From contig NW_004624795.1 in the NCBI RefSeq assembly GCF_000247695.1, positions 7,007,923 to 7,071,922 on the forward strand: 64,000 bases of DNA, read 5' to 3'. Under the pieces are notes generated by a model. The model ran no database searches. It saw nothing but the letters and a program-made list of their open reading frames with translations, and was not told the origin of the DNA. The first letter of the stretch is position 1. Each line of letters starts with the position of its first letter. Below are positions 1 to 11,095 of the stretch, piece by piece. Position numbers and translations under genes: made by a program. The DNA is from Heterocephalus glaber. Lineage: Eukaryota; Chordata; Mammalia; Rodentia; Bathyergidae.

Positions 1-960
1 TTGGCTTGAGTGAGAAGTTGTACTTCAAGATCACACTCTGGTTGCTTAGTGCTGAGGTTGGTCAACCTGTTCTGTAGACAGGTTGGGGAAGTAGTGAGGG
101 GGAATTAATTGAATGTTGATAACACTTGACTTGAAGGTCAGTTTTACTGGGTATAAAATCTTTGGGTCGTACTTTCCTTGAATGTCTCAGATGTAAAAAC
201 TTCATTTGCTTATATATCATAAAGTGTTGCAGTTGAAAAGTCTGACAATGTAAACTTCTTTTTTTCTTTTTCTTTTTTTTTTGAGACAAGATCTTGCTAT
301 ATAGTTCAGACTGGCCTTGAACTCATTATGTAGCTCAGACTGGCCTCGAACTTGCAGTGATTCTCCTGCCTCAGCCTCCTGAGTGCTGGGATTATAGGCA
401 TGCACCACTGTGCCCAGCTCTGATAATGTGAGTTTCTTTCCCTTATTAGATCATATGCTTTCATTTTGTATCTAGCTAAAGGATTTTTTCCTTTTTATTA
501 AAATTCCAGTAATTTTACTAGAATTTTGTTGGTCTTTCTGGATCAGTATTCTCAGGTATGAGGTATGTTCTTTTGAAATGAAACTTCACATCTTTTTTTT
601 TCTAAACTTCAGGAAAGTTTTCTTGAATTATTATAGTTTTTAGTATCTGCTCTGTTCCCTTGTTTTGGTTTTCTTTAAGACTCTGTTGTCTGTATATATT
701 ATTCTCTTTGCTTGTTTTCAATATTTGTCAGTTTTTCTTGAATCCTGTTGATATCTTTCTTCATTTCTTCAGGTTTACATTTCTTCCATCTTCCAACTTT
801 TATTTCTCCTAAGAAACATGTCGTGTTTGTTGGGTCTTCCAGTTTAGCTTTCAATTCTGAAATGATTTCTTTTTCAATTCTTCCCTGAAGAGTTCAATTG
901 CTTCACTTCTGAGTGTTTCTAATTTTGAGTTGGAATGTCCTTTCATGGCTTAGAAGTTTA
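1..960. other. AT-rich, old L1-like sequence interrupted by a B1
   Basis: Phrases such as TTACTGGGTATAAAATCTTTGGG and TTTTCTTGAATCCTGTTGATATC recall old L1-type sequence read antisense. Apart from the B1 at 261-418, no gene is seen. Confidence 0.35.
261..418 (-). mobile_element. B1 SINE with internal duplication
   Basis: The 7SL-derived core reads on the plus strand as TGAGACAAGATCTTGCTATA through GCCTCAGCCTCCTGAGTGCT. The CAGACTGGCCT(T/C)GAACT segment appears twice, the known internal tandem duplication of B1. Imperfect target duplications start at 241 (TCTGACAATGT) and 419 (TCTGATAATGT). Confidence 0.9.
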
Positions 961-1084
961 GGGAGATGTTTGCGCTTGATTTGAGACGGCCACAGCTTTA
1001 TTTTGTTGTATGGCAGGCAGCTCCCCTAGGTGTGAGGCCCAGTCCTAGGAGGCAGGCTGCGTGGTCACTTTACAGTTGCAAATC

Positions 1085-1385
1085 ACCCACACCGTTGATG
1101 GAGGAGTGGTTTATTTGGCTCTTGGTTTGGCGCCAAAGCAGAAATAGCACTGTGGGAGCCGCCAGCATCAGAGGGACCAGGAAGCAGGGAAAGAGAAGAG
1201 GAGGGAGGAGCCAGGGGCAAGACTTTCCCCTTTCCAGGTCACAACCGGGGTGACCCACCTCCAACTAGGCCCTACCTCGAACAACTTGTACTCAGATGAG
1301 TCCCCTGACAGGCGCCTCCCAGGGGCCCACCTCCAAGCACGTGAGAGTTTTGGGGACATTCCAGATCTAAACTATAACGCAGGCC
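1085..1385 (-). mobile_element. MaLR-type LTR fragment
   Basis: GGTTTATTTGGCTCTTGGTTTG, then GGGTGACCCACCTCCAACTAGGCCC, then GGGGACATTCCAGATCTAAACTATAAC is the order of an antisense rodent MaLR (MT-like) LTR. No internal retroviral sequence. Confidence 0.6.
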
Positions 1386-1757
1386 TAGTCCAGGGGGCTC
1401 GTCAGGTGTTGGAGAAGGCCAAGCCCCTCCCTGCGCCCAGCTGCCCTTTCACCTGGCCCCGGGGTCTCCCAGGGGATATCTGGGGGCAGCACAGGCTCCC
1501 TGGGCTCAGCGCTGCCCTTGCTACTCTTTGCTTTCTCCTGTGGATTCTGCTAGTGCTCAGTTTGGGTTATGGCATGGCACAAATTTTGATGTCAGTATTG
1601 CTGTGTTGCATATTGTTAGCTTGTCACTCTCTTTCGCGTGTGTGTATTTTTAAGTTTTGGAGATACTGAGAAATTTTGATGCCACTGTGCCACTTTTCAG
1701 AATCCTTTTTATAATAATTAAACATTTTTTTGGTGCTACATCAAATACTGAAATTAG

Positions 1758-1914
1758 CTGGGCGGGGTGATGCATGCCTGTAATCCCAGCACTCAGGAGG
1801 CTGAGTCAGGAGGATCGCCAGGAATTCAAGGCCAGGCTGAACTACATACATAGCAAGACCTTGGGTCAAAACAGAACAAAACAAAACACCCCACAAAAAA
1901 ACCCTCAAGCAAAA
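1758..1914 (+). mobile_element. B1 SINE
   Basis: GGCGGGGTGATGCATGCCTG and CCCAGCACTCAGGAGGCTGA are present, and an A-rich tail with ACAAAACAAAAC ends it. A perfect 16-base duplication CAAATACTGAAATTAG flanks it at 1742-1757 and 1915-1930. Confidence 0.93.
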
Positions 1915-1977
1915 CAAATACTGAAATTAGGGCATATTTAAAATATAAAATAATTATAAAAGATATAATACATACTA

Positions 1978-2007
1978 TACATATATATATATATTTGTAT
2001 GTGTGTT

Positions 2008-2044
<37 letters not shown>
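1978..2044. repeat. (TA)n then (CA)n microsatellite
   Basis: TA repeats grade through TGTGTGTT into about 17 CA units at 2011-2044. The apparent histidine/threonine-rich frames here are repeat artefacts. Confidence 0.95.
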
Positions 2045-2047
<3 letters not shown>

Positions 2048-2545
2048 TGATTCCACCACCATAACAAAATACTACCAAGAGGGAGAACAAGTACCCTCCA
2101 CCCCTACTCTATTAGCTGTTTTTTGTTTCCTCTGGCCTTTGTCCACTTTATTATTTTGTTTTGTATCTTTATTGAGATTTAAAAACCTTATCAAGGCATC
2201 CGTGTGTGTTGTTAAATCTTGTGGTCCTGGAAGGCTAACAGTGAGAACAGTCCTTACCTTGCCTCTCCTAACCCTTAATCCTTGGAGGAAGCTGTTTGGA
2301 ATCCCTCTAGCACTTTCTGCTGAGTTGCTTCCCTGACTTGGAATATGTGCTTATTCTGCTATTTCATGGTGGATCATTTCTAGGCATTTTCTGTTGATTT
2401 TCTTCTGAAATGTTTAAATGAGGACTTATCTCTACTGCACCAGTCTCCCCTCCCTGTTGAAATCTCTCAAAGTAGGAATTTTACTATTTTTAGTTAAAAG
2501 GTTTTGTTATTATGAATTAGTAAATATGATTATAAAAAGAAGCAC

Positions 2546-2742
2546 AGTACTGGGGATTGAATCCAGGGCCTTCCTGCTGAGCTATGTCCCCAGGTACATA
2601 TATATATATATATATATATAATTTTTTTTAAAAACAGGGTCTCACTAAATTACTAAGTTGCCCAACCTGGGTGGCACTTGTCATCCTCCTGCCTCAGCCT
2701 CTCAGAGTGTTGGGGTGGTAGGCACACACCATCATGCCCAGT
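2546..2742 (-). mobile_element. B1-dID dimeric SINE with TA-repeat linker
   Basis: An ID-like half (TACTGGGGATTGAATCCAGG to GCTGAGCTATGTCCCC) is followed by (TA)n and then a B1-like half (ACAGGGTCTCACTAAATTAC to ATCATGCCCAG). Both halves are antisense, the layout of a B1+ID composite. Confidence 0.8.
2596..2621. repeat. (TA)n inside the B1-dID linker
   Basis: About twelve TA units occupy the A-rich linker between the ID and B1 halves. Confidence 0.95.
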
Positions 2743-3784
2743 TTTATCTTCTTTTTGATTTAGTTTCTTCCTCAGCTGTCTATTTTCCTAGAATCCTTCC
2801 TTCTGCTCCCATCTGGCCTCTGGGATTCTCCTTGTCTGTTTTCTTGGGTGTTAGCTACTATTTTCTGGCTCCTGCATCATCCATTTTCTTGGTATAGTCC
2901 CTTGTTTTTTTTTCTAGAACATCTTCAAGTAATTTTCTCAAATAAGGTGTGGTTGGAGCCCAGTTGTTTTGGTTAGAACTTGTGTGTATGAAAATGTCTA
3001 CTTGAATCTGAAAATTAAAGCTCTTCCTTAGAATTTTGGCATAGTGTCCCTGGTGAGAAATCTGCCACTATTCTTATTCTATTTACTTTCAAGGTGAGAT
3101 TTCCACCCCATTTCTTCTAGAAGCTTTTAGCATCCATTCTTTATCCTTAGTACTGCAGGGCTTTATGAGGACATGTCATGCTGTGGGTCCTTTTGCAGTC
3201 TGTGTTCTGAGTTCTCGTAGAACTTTTCTGGTATTCCAATTTAATGAATTTATGTCACAAATTATTTGCGGGAGGACCAGGGAGGGCTAGTTTTAATGTT
3301 TGTCTGGGGGCACGTATAAGAATATTTTAATGTAGACATATTAACCAAAAAAAAAGATTGCACTTATTTAGTTAGGATCTCTTTAATGGAATAGGTGTTA
3401 GAGAGTTATAATAAACAGAAATCTGATTTATATTCTGCGAGTACTGAAAGGAATCCAATTAAATAGGTTACTGCATTTGATTGTACTGTGGGTCATCTTA
3501 TTATCTTAATATTTCTGGATTAGTGACAAAGCAAAGATTTAGGGTAACTGGCCTTCTTTGGAACATTAGGACTAGGTTGCACTGCATGACTGGAGCCAGA
3601 CCCTGGCTCTGAATTCTGGTTTCCTTGTTTCCCTAATGCTCCACTGTACCCTGAACTCACTGGTCTTCAAGTGCCTCGTGGTCACATACTGCATCTAGTT
3701 CATCTTTATGTCTGCCAAACTGCACAGTGCCCGGCACACACACGTGAGGCAGTGAATGGACAAGCACTGTTCAGCTTTTGATCC

Positions 3785-4137
3785 AGAATGTCCCCCAAAG
3801 CCTCACGTGGGGCTCACAAAGCCTCAGAAGTGGGGCTTTTGGAAGGCCGTTGGCTCACAGGGGTGCTATGCTCATCAGTGGATTCATCTACTGTTGAGTT
3901 CATAGCTGAATGTGCTTTTAGGAGGTGGACCTGGCTGGAAGAAGTGGGTCACTGGGCGCACAGCCTGGAAGGGCTTATTTCTGTCCCTGGATCCTCCCTT
4001 CCCTCTCTTTGCTTCCTGGCCATCATGACCTGAACAGCTTTCTTCCAGAAGATCCTTCTACCATGGCCTTCCTGCCTTGGAGTCAGCTGACCATAGACTG
4101 AATCCTCTAAATACAGTGACAAGGAAAGTGACTAAGA
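3785..4137 (+). mobile_element. MaLR-type LTR
   Basis: ATGTCCCCCAAAGCCTCACG, GGAAGAAGTGGGTCACTGGG, CTTTGCTTCCTGGCCATCATG and GTCAGCTGACCATAGACTGAA follow the sense order of MaLR LTRs. It ends near AAAGTGACTAAG. Confidence 0.65.
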
Positions 4138-4243
4138 AATACCTACTTCTATAAAAGGTTTACAATTTATAAAGGACAAAGATCAGGAACAGAGGACAGA
4201 GATCAGGAACAATTCATTTTTGCAACTGTCTGCCTAGTATTTA

Positions 4244-4561
4244 TTGAATGAATTCATAAGAATTAATAATGAAGTGAGAACAGAATGTCACAAGATGTTT
4301 AACATCTCTTTTGTGTTTCCCGATGCTTTAAGAGACAAAAGCATTGTACTTGTGGTTTCTAAGGTGAAGAGAAGAGATGGAACAAAGCTAAATTTACTCA
4401 AAGTACAGTTATACCCACATGTTCAGTCCGTCCCTAAGATCCCAGACAGAACAGTAGCGCCTCCCTCCCGGCCTGTGACAGATCTTACAGTTGCATCGTT
4501 CTACGACAACAGCATTTACACCTCGGAAAAATACATTCTTGCTTCGGTAGCAGCTGACTAA
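4244..4561 (+). other. 105-codon open frame, unrecognised
   Basis: The frame runs ATG to TAA in non-repeat sequence just right of a MaLR LTR. It contains a basic VSKVKRRDGTK segment and no known domain, signal peptide or membrane span. No splice or promoter context supports it. Most likely chance. Confidence 0.15.
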
Positions 4562-5392
4562 ATTCAAGTTCCCCACTGTTGCTTGGAACTTACTTGAGGA
4601 TCAGGAAGTGTCTGAAGTTCAGATTTCCCTCTGAGATCTGACCAGCTCAAAGGACTGGCCACACAGCTCTGGCTGCATGCACACTTTAGGTGACATGGGT
4701 GGCCCTAATGGCTGGTGTCCTTATGAGGAGATTAGGACACTGACAACACAGACCCCGGGAGAGATCAGCAAGAGGCAGCCACCCCTGAGCCAGCAGGAGG
4801 CCTCGGGTCCTGCCAACATCTCCATCTGACTTGCGAAAGTCGCCCAGGGTGGTATATGGCAGCTTCAGCCAAGTGGCCATCAGTTTCTTCTCCAAGGTGC
4901 TCTACAAATGCTTCCTGGGCACTCACTCTGTCAAGGCCTCTGCTAGCTGCTTGGAGCCAGTCACACTCTACCCATAAGGAGCTCACTGAAGGAACAGAAT
5001 GTCATAGGGGAGTCTGTGACCAGGAGACATCACTGAAGGAAGTGCTCCAAGGAAAGCCAGCAGCTCTGCAGGCGCTTTCCATGGGTGGGCCCGTCAGAAG
5101 CCCCCACAACATCAGGAGTCCTTGGCCCCGACTTCCCTTAGCTTCAGAGACTCAGATACCGAGGCCGGGAGAGACAAGTTCAGGGTCTCAAAGCAGGAAG
5201 TGGCAGACATTTGGACATTGACTCCTCCTAATCCTAAATTCGTGTTGTTTCTGTGCATCTCATGGTCACTTCCTGATGGGGCCTGTTCAACTCTGGTATC
5301 GTAAGATCGGATGGAAAGCATTTGGTATGGGAAGATCAAATCCCATTCCCCAAGCAGCCAGGGTCAGAGCAGGCCTCTATCAAACAACTTCT

Positions 5393-5493
5393 GGGGCCGG
5401 GGATTTAGGTCAGTGGTTCTGCTGCCTGCCTCGCAAGTGCAAGGTCCCGAGTTTGATCCCCGGTACCAACAAAACAAATGAACAAACAAAAAC
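5393..5493 (+). mobile_element. ID SINE
   Basis: GGGGCCGGGGATTTAGGTCA, then the B box GAGTTTGATCCCCGG and the GGTACC junction. The A-rich tail contains AAC and AAATG repeats. CAACTTCT and CAACATCT flank it. Confidence 0.9.
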
Positions 5494-6154
5494 AACATCT
5501 GGACATTTTCACAGTAGCAAAGAATCCTCTTGGGATGTTCTGAGACTCCACTTGGATTTCATGCTCATCTCCCAGGTTCTCGGGCCTCCTCCTTTCTTCC
5601 TGGACCTTAGCACTCATTTTTTCTTTCCATGGTGAGGAGGAAAGCTCCTTCCCCTGCACACAACCTGTGAAACACTGAGCTTGGAGAGGATGCTCTGACC
5701 TGTGAGGCTTGTGACTGCCAGACCCTGAGGTGCCTGGGAGAGGGGGACGAGTGGGTGGCAGCTCTAGGAAAGATGAGACAGGTATAATTGCCACTGACAT
5801 TTGCTGCCGCTGTAAATCCCTCAAAGAGATCCATGTCTCTAATGTGATGTCTTCGCAGGGTGATGGAATCCAGCTTGGTGAATCAACTGTGGCTTTGTTA
5901 GTTTCTCCCTGATATTAATAGTAGCTGATACCCAGCCCTCCAGGTGCCAGCTGAGGCTACCTGCACTGGGAGGAAAGGGGTCAAGCTGGGAGGGCTCATG
6001 TCGTAAGGGACAGGGCTGGCTTTCCTCCTGCCTGGAACAAATCCATGCTTATGCTTCCTGCTTAATTAGTTGCTTCAGGAAAGATTGAATATGAAAGAAA
6101 GAAATAAACAAAAAGTACAGGTAGTAAGGCAATTAGAAAGTAAGGGAAATGCTT

Positions 6155-6270
6155 GTTTTCTTTTTAAGACAGTCTGGCTATGTAATTCAAGCTGGCCTTG
6201 ACTCATGGCAGTCCTCCTGCCTCAGCCTTCCAAATGCTGGAATTACAGGTGGGCACCAGCATGCCCAGAG
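6155..6270 (-). mobile_element. B1 SINE fragment
   Basis: AGACAGTCTGGCTATGTAAT through CTGCCTCAGCCTTCC and GGGCACCAGCATGCCCAG is antisense B1. The internal repeat is lacking. Confidence 0.8.
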
Positions 6271-6329
6271 AGGAAATGAAGAGTGCTGGGATTTATGGAG
6301 AACTTGAATCCTTCCTGAACTCAAACATT

Positions 6330-6640
6330 TTGGACTCTTTCCAGTTTTTGTCTACTCTATACATACCACCTCATTTAATCCTTACCATGGCCCTCTGATT
6401 ACCTTCATTTTAGGGAGAAAAAACAGAGACCCAGGAAAGTTAAGAATTTTGCCTGGCTGTCCAGGTTAAGATAAATGAGAAGGGGCTGGGGATTTAGCTC
6501 AGTGGTTCTACTGCCTGCCTCGCAAGCAAAAGGTCCCAAGTTCTATCCCCAGTACCAAAAAAAAAAAAAAGGAAAAAAAAGATAAATGAGAAGGCAAAGC
6601 TTATGCTCTGTTTCAACACATTTCAATCATTTGATTCAAA
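6330..6640 (-). mobile_element. MIR, split by an ID SINE
   Basis: CATTTAATCCTTACCATGGCC and GGAGAAAAAACAGAGACCCAGG are antisense MIR core. The ID at 6484-6578 interrupts it. Confidence 0.6.
6484..6578 (+). mobile_element. ID SINE inserted in a MIR
   Basis: A box GATTTAGCTCAGTGGTTC and B box CAAGTTCTATCCCCAG are present. A perfect 16-base duplication AAGATAAATGAGAAGG lies at 6468-6483 and 6579-6594, marking a recent insertion. Confidence 0.95.
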
Positions 6641-6687
6641 ATCAGGGGTCAGTGAACTATGAACTTCCAGACTAAATCCACATGCTT

Positions 6688-6793
6688 GGGCTGGGGATTT
6701 AGCTCAGTGGCACCATGCTTGCCTCAAAAGCATAAGGTCCTGAGTCTGATCCCTGGTACCTCAAAAAAAACAACCAAAAAACCCCCCAAAACA
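6688..6793 (+). mobile_element. ID SINE
   Basis: GGCTGGGGATTTAGCTCAG starts it and GTCTGATCCCTGGTACC ends the body, with an A/C-rich tail. CCACATGCT flanks at 6679 and 6794. Confidence 0.9.
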
Positions 6794-6821
6794 CCACATG
6801 CTGGCTGTTTCTTTATGGCTT

Positions 6822-7303
6822 GCAGTCTTAGTTACTTTCTTGTTGCTGAGACACAATACTCACAAATTAACATGAGAGACATTTATTTTGTTATTTATTT
6901 TAATTTTATTTTATTTCCAGTACCAGGGATTGAACTCAGGGCCTTGTGCTTGCAAGGCAGGTGCTGTGCTACTGAGCTAAATCCCCAGCCCGAGATGTTT
7001 ATTTTGGCTCACAGCTAGTAGATGTTTCAGGCCATAGTCCATTGGCTCCAAGACAGGAGGGTATAGAGGGGCCTGGTGGAGGAGAGTTGCTCATGGCATG
7101 GTGGACAAGAAGCAGAGAGCAAAGGAAGCAGCCAGGGAGGGAGATAAGGCCTTCCAGGCCACTCCCCAGTGCCCACCTCTTCTGACCAGACCCGGGCTTC
7201 TAACAAGTCAGCTCTAAGCCCCTGTGATCCAGTCACTTTCCAAAAGCCCTGTCTGTGAGCACAGGAGGATCTTGGGTGAGATCTGGATAACAGCCATAGC
7301 ATT
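6822..7303 (-). mobile_element. MaLR-type LTR split by an ID SINE
   Basis: TTAGTTACTTTCTTGTTGCTGAGACA starts an antisense LTR, and GTTTATTTTGGCTCACAGC resumes it after the ID insertion at 6891-6991. CATAGTCCATTGGCTCC is also typical. Confidence 0.65.
6891..6991 (-). mobile_element. ID SINE splitting a MaLR LTR
   Basis: Antisense B box GGGATTGAACTCAGGGCC and A box GAGCTAAATCCCCAGCCC. GAGACATTTATTTTG (6876-6890) and GAGATGTTTATTTTG (6992-7006) are its target duplications. Confidence 0.92.
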
Positions 7304-7309
7304 TGCCAT

Positions 7310-7690
7310 TTAAGAATGGTTTTTCCTGATACGGAGGGGATATGGGACTCACTCTGGCCAGGGTTCGAAGCAGTCAGAACTGTTCGCTGTGGTTGTAGAA
7401 TTCACAGTGGACCCAAAAGCCCAGGTGGGGCTTGTTAAGAGAGGTTGTGGAACTGGGAAGGGGTGAGGCCAGTGTTCCCTTTGTGTTGGTTGTGGTGTCG
7501 GGCACTGTGCTGGGCACACAGTGGGAGTGTGCTCAAAGAATGGCACCACGAACTGTCCACAGACTCAAAGCCAGGAGTCAACCTTGGTAGCTGCTGTTTT
7601 CTCCCTGGGGTCACTTGAGTATCAGTGCAAGGCCTGGAGGAGTTCTGATCTCTGTCCTTTCTTCTCCACCCTGTATCCACTGCCGAGAAC
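7310..7690. other. No feature recognised
   Basis: Mixed-composition sequence between a MaLR LTR and an L2. Short open frames on both strands look random. Confidence 0.5.
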
Positions 7691-8095
7691 AAGGCAGGGT
7701 CTCCCTTCTCCTGCAGTGTGGAGACTGCCTCCCATCTGCTCTCCGTGCTTTCCCTGCAGGGTGCGCTTCCTGCGTTGCACCACTCCAGCTGTCTGCAGGG
7801 ACCTTTTCAGAATGCCTCCCATCACGTTCCCGAGCCCTTACTTCCTCCCCATTCTTTAGACTTCACCTCAAAGATTGCTTTCTTCAATCAGGTCAGACCC
7901 TTCTGTTATTCTGTTATCTCTCAAAGCATTGTGTACTATTCCATCCAAGCTCTTACTGTGGTTTTTAATTACACATTTATTGCATGCAATTAATAGATTA
8001 ATTTCCTTCTCTTCCCTAAATTCTAAATTCCTCAAAGAGAAGAACAAAGTGTCTATTTTTGCTCCTCTATGACTGTGTTTCCCAAGCAACCAAGA
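7690..8095 (+). mobile_element. L2 3' portion
   Basis: Phrases such as CTTCACCTCAAAGATTGC, TTAATTACACATTTATTGC and TAAATTCCTCAAAGAGAAG follow an L2 3' end in order. Diverged. Confidence 0.5.
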
Positions 8096-8129
8096 CAGTC
8101 TATAACTTGGTAGCTTCTAAATGAACAAA

Positions 8130-8147
8130 TCAATCAATCAATCAATC
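8130..8147. repeat. (AATC)n short tandem repeat
   Basis: Four to five AATC units follow ATGAACAAATC. Confidence 0.9.
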
Positions 8148-8416
8148 TATTTTAGTGAATGAAGGGCTTAATGCATACATGGTTGGATGATGTGATGGGG
8201 AGCAATGACTTAGCATGGATCTCTTGCCTCCTACAAGACACTCGTTTTTGAAACACTCAACTTAAAAAACAGATTTCGTTATTCTCAGATGCTTCCCTAA
8301 AATGGATGTAGTAAACAAAAACTGGGAATCACATAATGTAATCTTACAAAAAAAAATTAGTTCCTGTCTAGGCAAAAAGCCAGAAATGATACTGTAGCAT
8401 TTGTGGGTCTTTTAGA

Positions 8417-8443
8417 ATGAAGAGGAGGGGAGGGGAGGGGAGA
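8417..8443 (+). repeat. GGGGA repeats, G-quadruplex-prone
   Basis: GAGGAGGGGAGGGGAGGGGAG has three runs of four G plus nearby GG and GGGTGGG, giving G-quadruplex potential on the plus strand. Confidence 0.8.
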
Positions 8444-9184
8444 ATGTGTGCAGGGTGGGTCCGCAGGATCGAATGGGAGCTTCTTTGGGCCACTTGGTGC
8501 TTGAGTGATTTTGGCTTTGGACCGAAGGTACCTGCTTCCCCTGCTTTCTCTGGAAACTTCTGTCTCCACCTGCGTATCTCCAGAGTGGAGGGCAGTTGAG
8601 TTGACCTCATGTTGCAGATGGGATCAATAAACTAAGCAAGCACAGTAACTAGGCCAGAGGCAACTCTCTCTGTTCTCTCCTTAACCCAAACCCTTCATCA
8701 TGGAGCGCATACATCCTGTGCCAGGCTGCACTTTCCTTAGCTGTCACCGCAAGTCCATCCTTACCTCCTTATTCCCCACCTCCTCTGTGTGCTGGTGCCC
8801 AGCAACCAGTGTAGCTTCTATCCCTGCTTTTGCACGTGTGAGTCACTGGCTCTGTGGAGGGGAGAGCTGGGCTGGGGGAGAGGAGAGGGCGATGTCCGTG
8901 GGTGTTGGTGGTGTGGTAGACAGAATCCAGGCTTTGAAGTCTGACATATCTTGGTTCAAATCATGACTGATCTTGTAGCAGTTTATGAAACCTTTGTAGC
9001 TATTGCTCTTTTCCTGTGAACCGCTGCAGAAAGATCTCTCTTGCAGAATTGCTGTAAAGACTGATAGGTATGCTGTGTGTGCACCTGGAACCCATTAACA
9101 TTTGCTCCTTTTCCCTTTCCTGCCTCTTCTTGAGCAATAGCGTGATACAGAGGGTGGGCGTGTATTTTGCTACCTGACTGACCT

Positions 9185-9330
9185 GTGTGAGATCTAAGCT
9201 TGGCCACAGACTAGCTGTGTGCTCTTGGACAAGATGCTTAACCTCTCAGAGCCTCCCTTTCCTCACTGTAAACTGGGGCTAGCAGCAGGCAGAGGGTCCA
9301 CCTAGCAAGTTGAGCACCCTGCAAGACAAC
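9185..9330 (+). mobile_element. MIR
   Basis: AGACTAGCTGTGTGCTCTTGGAC, ACCTCTCAGAGCCTCCCTTTCC form the conserved MIR core. Confidence 0.8.
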
Positions 9331-9470
9331 GTATGCTCAGTGCCTTTTGCAGAGTGGGCGTGAATTCATTGCATGCAGATTTCCTCTTCTGTGTTCCTTT
9401 GTGGGCTGATGGAGTGATTCATAGTTATTTGCCTATCTAGGAGTGACTGAGTTTTACAAAATATGAGCAT

Positions 9471-9473
<3 letters not shown>

Positions 9474-9504
<31 letters not shown>
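9474..9504. repeat. (TC)n microsatellite
   Basis: Fifteen pure TC units. Confidence 0.97.
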
Positions 9505-9507
<3 letters not shown>

Positions 9508-10019
9508 AGGACATGTGAGCTCAGGAGTAGCCCAGTAGAATATTAACTAAGCCATCTGCTTTCATAGCCCGCCTGAATAAAGGGCTGTTTGTGGCTCATG
9601 CCCGCGTTGGTATGCTGACCGTGTGCCCAAACCCCACCTTGCACAAACAGACCTCCGCCACACAGCCTCCAAGGCATCCTACTTGAGGAAGTGAAGTTCC
9701 TGTCCCGTAATTTATAAAAACGGCCACTTAAAGGAAACCAAAATCTCACATCCCGAGCTCCCCCTGACGGTGTTTTTGTTTTGTTCCGTTTTACATTTGT
9801 CCACAGATGGGGGAAAACGTTCCCTGTTAGAGTCATTCTTAGCAGCGCGGAAGCATGGACAGGCCTGAGCACTCTGTGTGCAGAAGAGACAGTGACTTCC
9901 GCTACTGCCTGTTCTCTGGAAGCTCCTTCTGCACCCATGTGCACCCTCTTCCAGGCAGAGAGAGGAGAAGGTTTGCACCAGACTTCTGCCTGCCTCAGTC
10001 TGCATAGAAAAAAACTGAG

Positions 10020-10215
10020 CTTTGGAGTCAGACCCATCTGGGTTTTAAGTCTGCCACTGCCATTTGCTTACCTTGAGCAAACACCTTCATCTTTTTGAAA
10101 CTCAGTTTCTTCATTGGTAAAATGGAGACAGGGAACAGAACCACCACCCCAGGAGTTTGCTAGGATTCAGTGCTTTGTGCTGGTTCAGCACCTGCACTTG
10201 GACAGAGGCATCCAG
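10020..10215 (+). mobile_element. MIR
   Basis: TTTGGAGTCAGACCCATCTGGG, CTCAGTTTCTTCATTGG and TAAAATGGAGACAGG are MIR core. Confidence 0.8.
10184..10209 (+). promoter_or_regulatory. Candidate wide-spaced REST/NRSF element
   Basis: Left half-site TTCAGCACC (10184-10192) is exact. Right half GGACAGAGGC (10200-10209) matches GGACAGCGCC at 8 of 10. They are 7 bases apart instead of 2, within the expanded spacing known for REST. It overlaps the end of a MIR, so chance is possible. Confidence 0.35.
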
Positions 10216-10679
10216 CCCTGGGCAATGTTCCTCCCTCCTTCCTGTCCTTGTGTCAGAGATAAGTTAAGTAGATGTGACAGTGCTAAGCTCCCTCACACGG
10301 GGAGTGGCTCTGATGGCCACCCAGCCTGAGCACAGCAAGTCTCTAGGTCACCGTGGGCAGCGCTTTAAGGGCCTTGGGGTCTGTCCACCCAAGCAAAGCA
10401 AGGCAAGAAAAGTGGCGGTTGCAGATACCCTGGGACTAGGTTTGGGGGTGCTCCTGCACCTCCCCTACTGCCCGTCCTCACCCTGGCAGGGGCAGCCCCC
10501 AGGCACCGAGGGCCTCCAGGTGCGGGCCAGCTGCCTTCCACCCTGCTGAGGCCTAAGCAGAGCCTAGGGACCAGTCACAGGAGGTTGCTTCTGGCTGTTT
10601 CTTCTCCACCCTCTCCTGACTCTCGGTCACCCTCTTCCCAGGTCACTTGGTCTGCCCTTCCCAGTTCAGGGCCCGTTAG

Positions 10680-10800
10680 TGGGAAAAGCACAGGTCTTCA
10701 AGTCAGACCACAGAGTTAGGTTGTTCATATGTGGCTGCTGACAATTATGCACGCTGAGACTGTTTCCTCACCTGTAAAACAAGGAGTTATGCCTGCCTGT
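10680..10800 (+). mobile_element. MIR
   Basis: CTTCAAGTCAGACCACAGAG and TTTCCTCACCTGTAAAAC. The middle is poorly conserved. Confidence 0.65.
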
Positions 10801-10899
10801 CTAAACATTTCCAAAATGTGTTCTTCAGAGTCCTGATTTGCTGAAGTGGCCCAGGTGCTGCAGGAGCAGTTTGGTGGTCAGGGCAGCATTGGGTCAGGC

Positions 10900-10901
<2 letters not shown>

Positions 10902-10941
<40 letters not shown>

Positions 10942-11041
10942 NNNNNNNNNNNNNNNNNNNNNNNNNNNNNNNNNNNNNNNNNNNNNNNNNNNNNNNNNNN
11001 NNNNNNNNNNNNNNNNNNNNNNNNNNNNNNNNNNNNNNNNN

Positions 11042-11093
<52 letters not shown>
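10902..11093. repeat. (GA)n microsatellite spanning the gap
   Basis: About 40 bases of GA precede the gap and about 50 follow, the latter with a single AAAG interruption. It is a long purine tract able to stall polymerases. Confidence 0.95.
10942..11041. other. Assembly gap of 100 N inside a GA repeat
   Basis: Exactly 100 N flanked on both sides by GA dinucleotides. The true repeat length is unknown, and translations through it are meaningless. Confidence 0.99.

Positions 11094-11095
<2 letters not shown>

Noticed and set aside
1995..2336. 113-codon frame with a His/Thr run
   Set aside because: The run is the translated CA microsatellite; no domain.
5393..5470. Possible true tRNA gene because of A and B boxes
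   Set aside because: A-tail, GGTACC end and target duplications show an ID SINE; the cloverleaf is not maintained.
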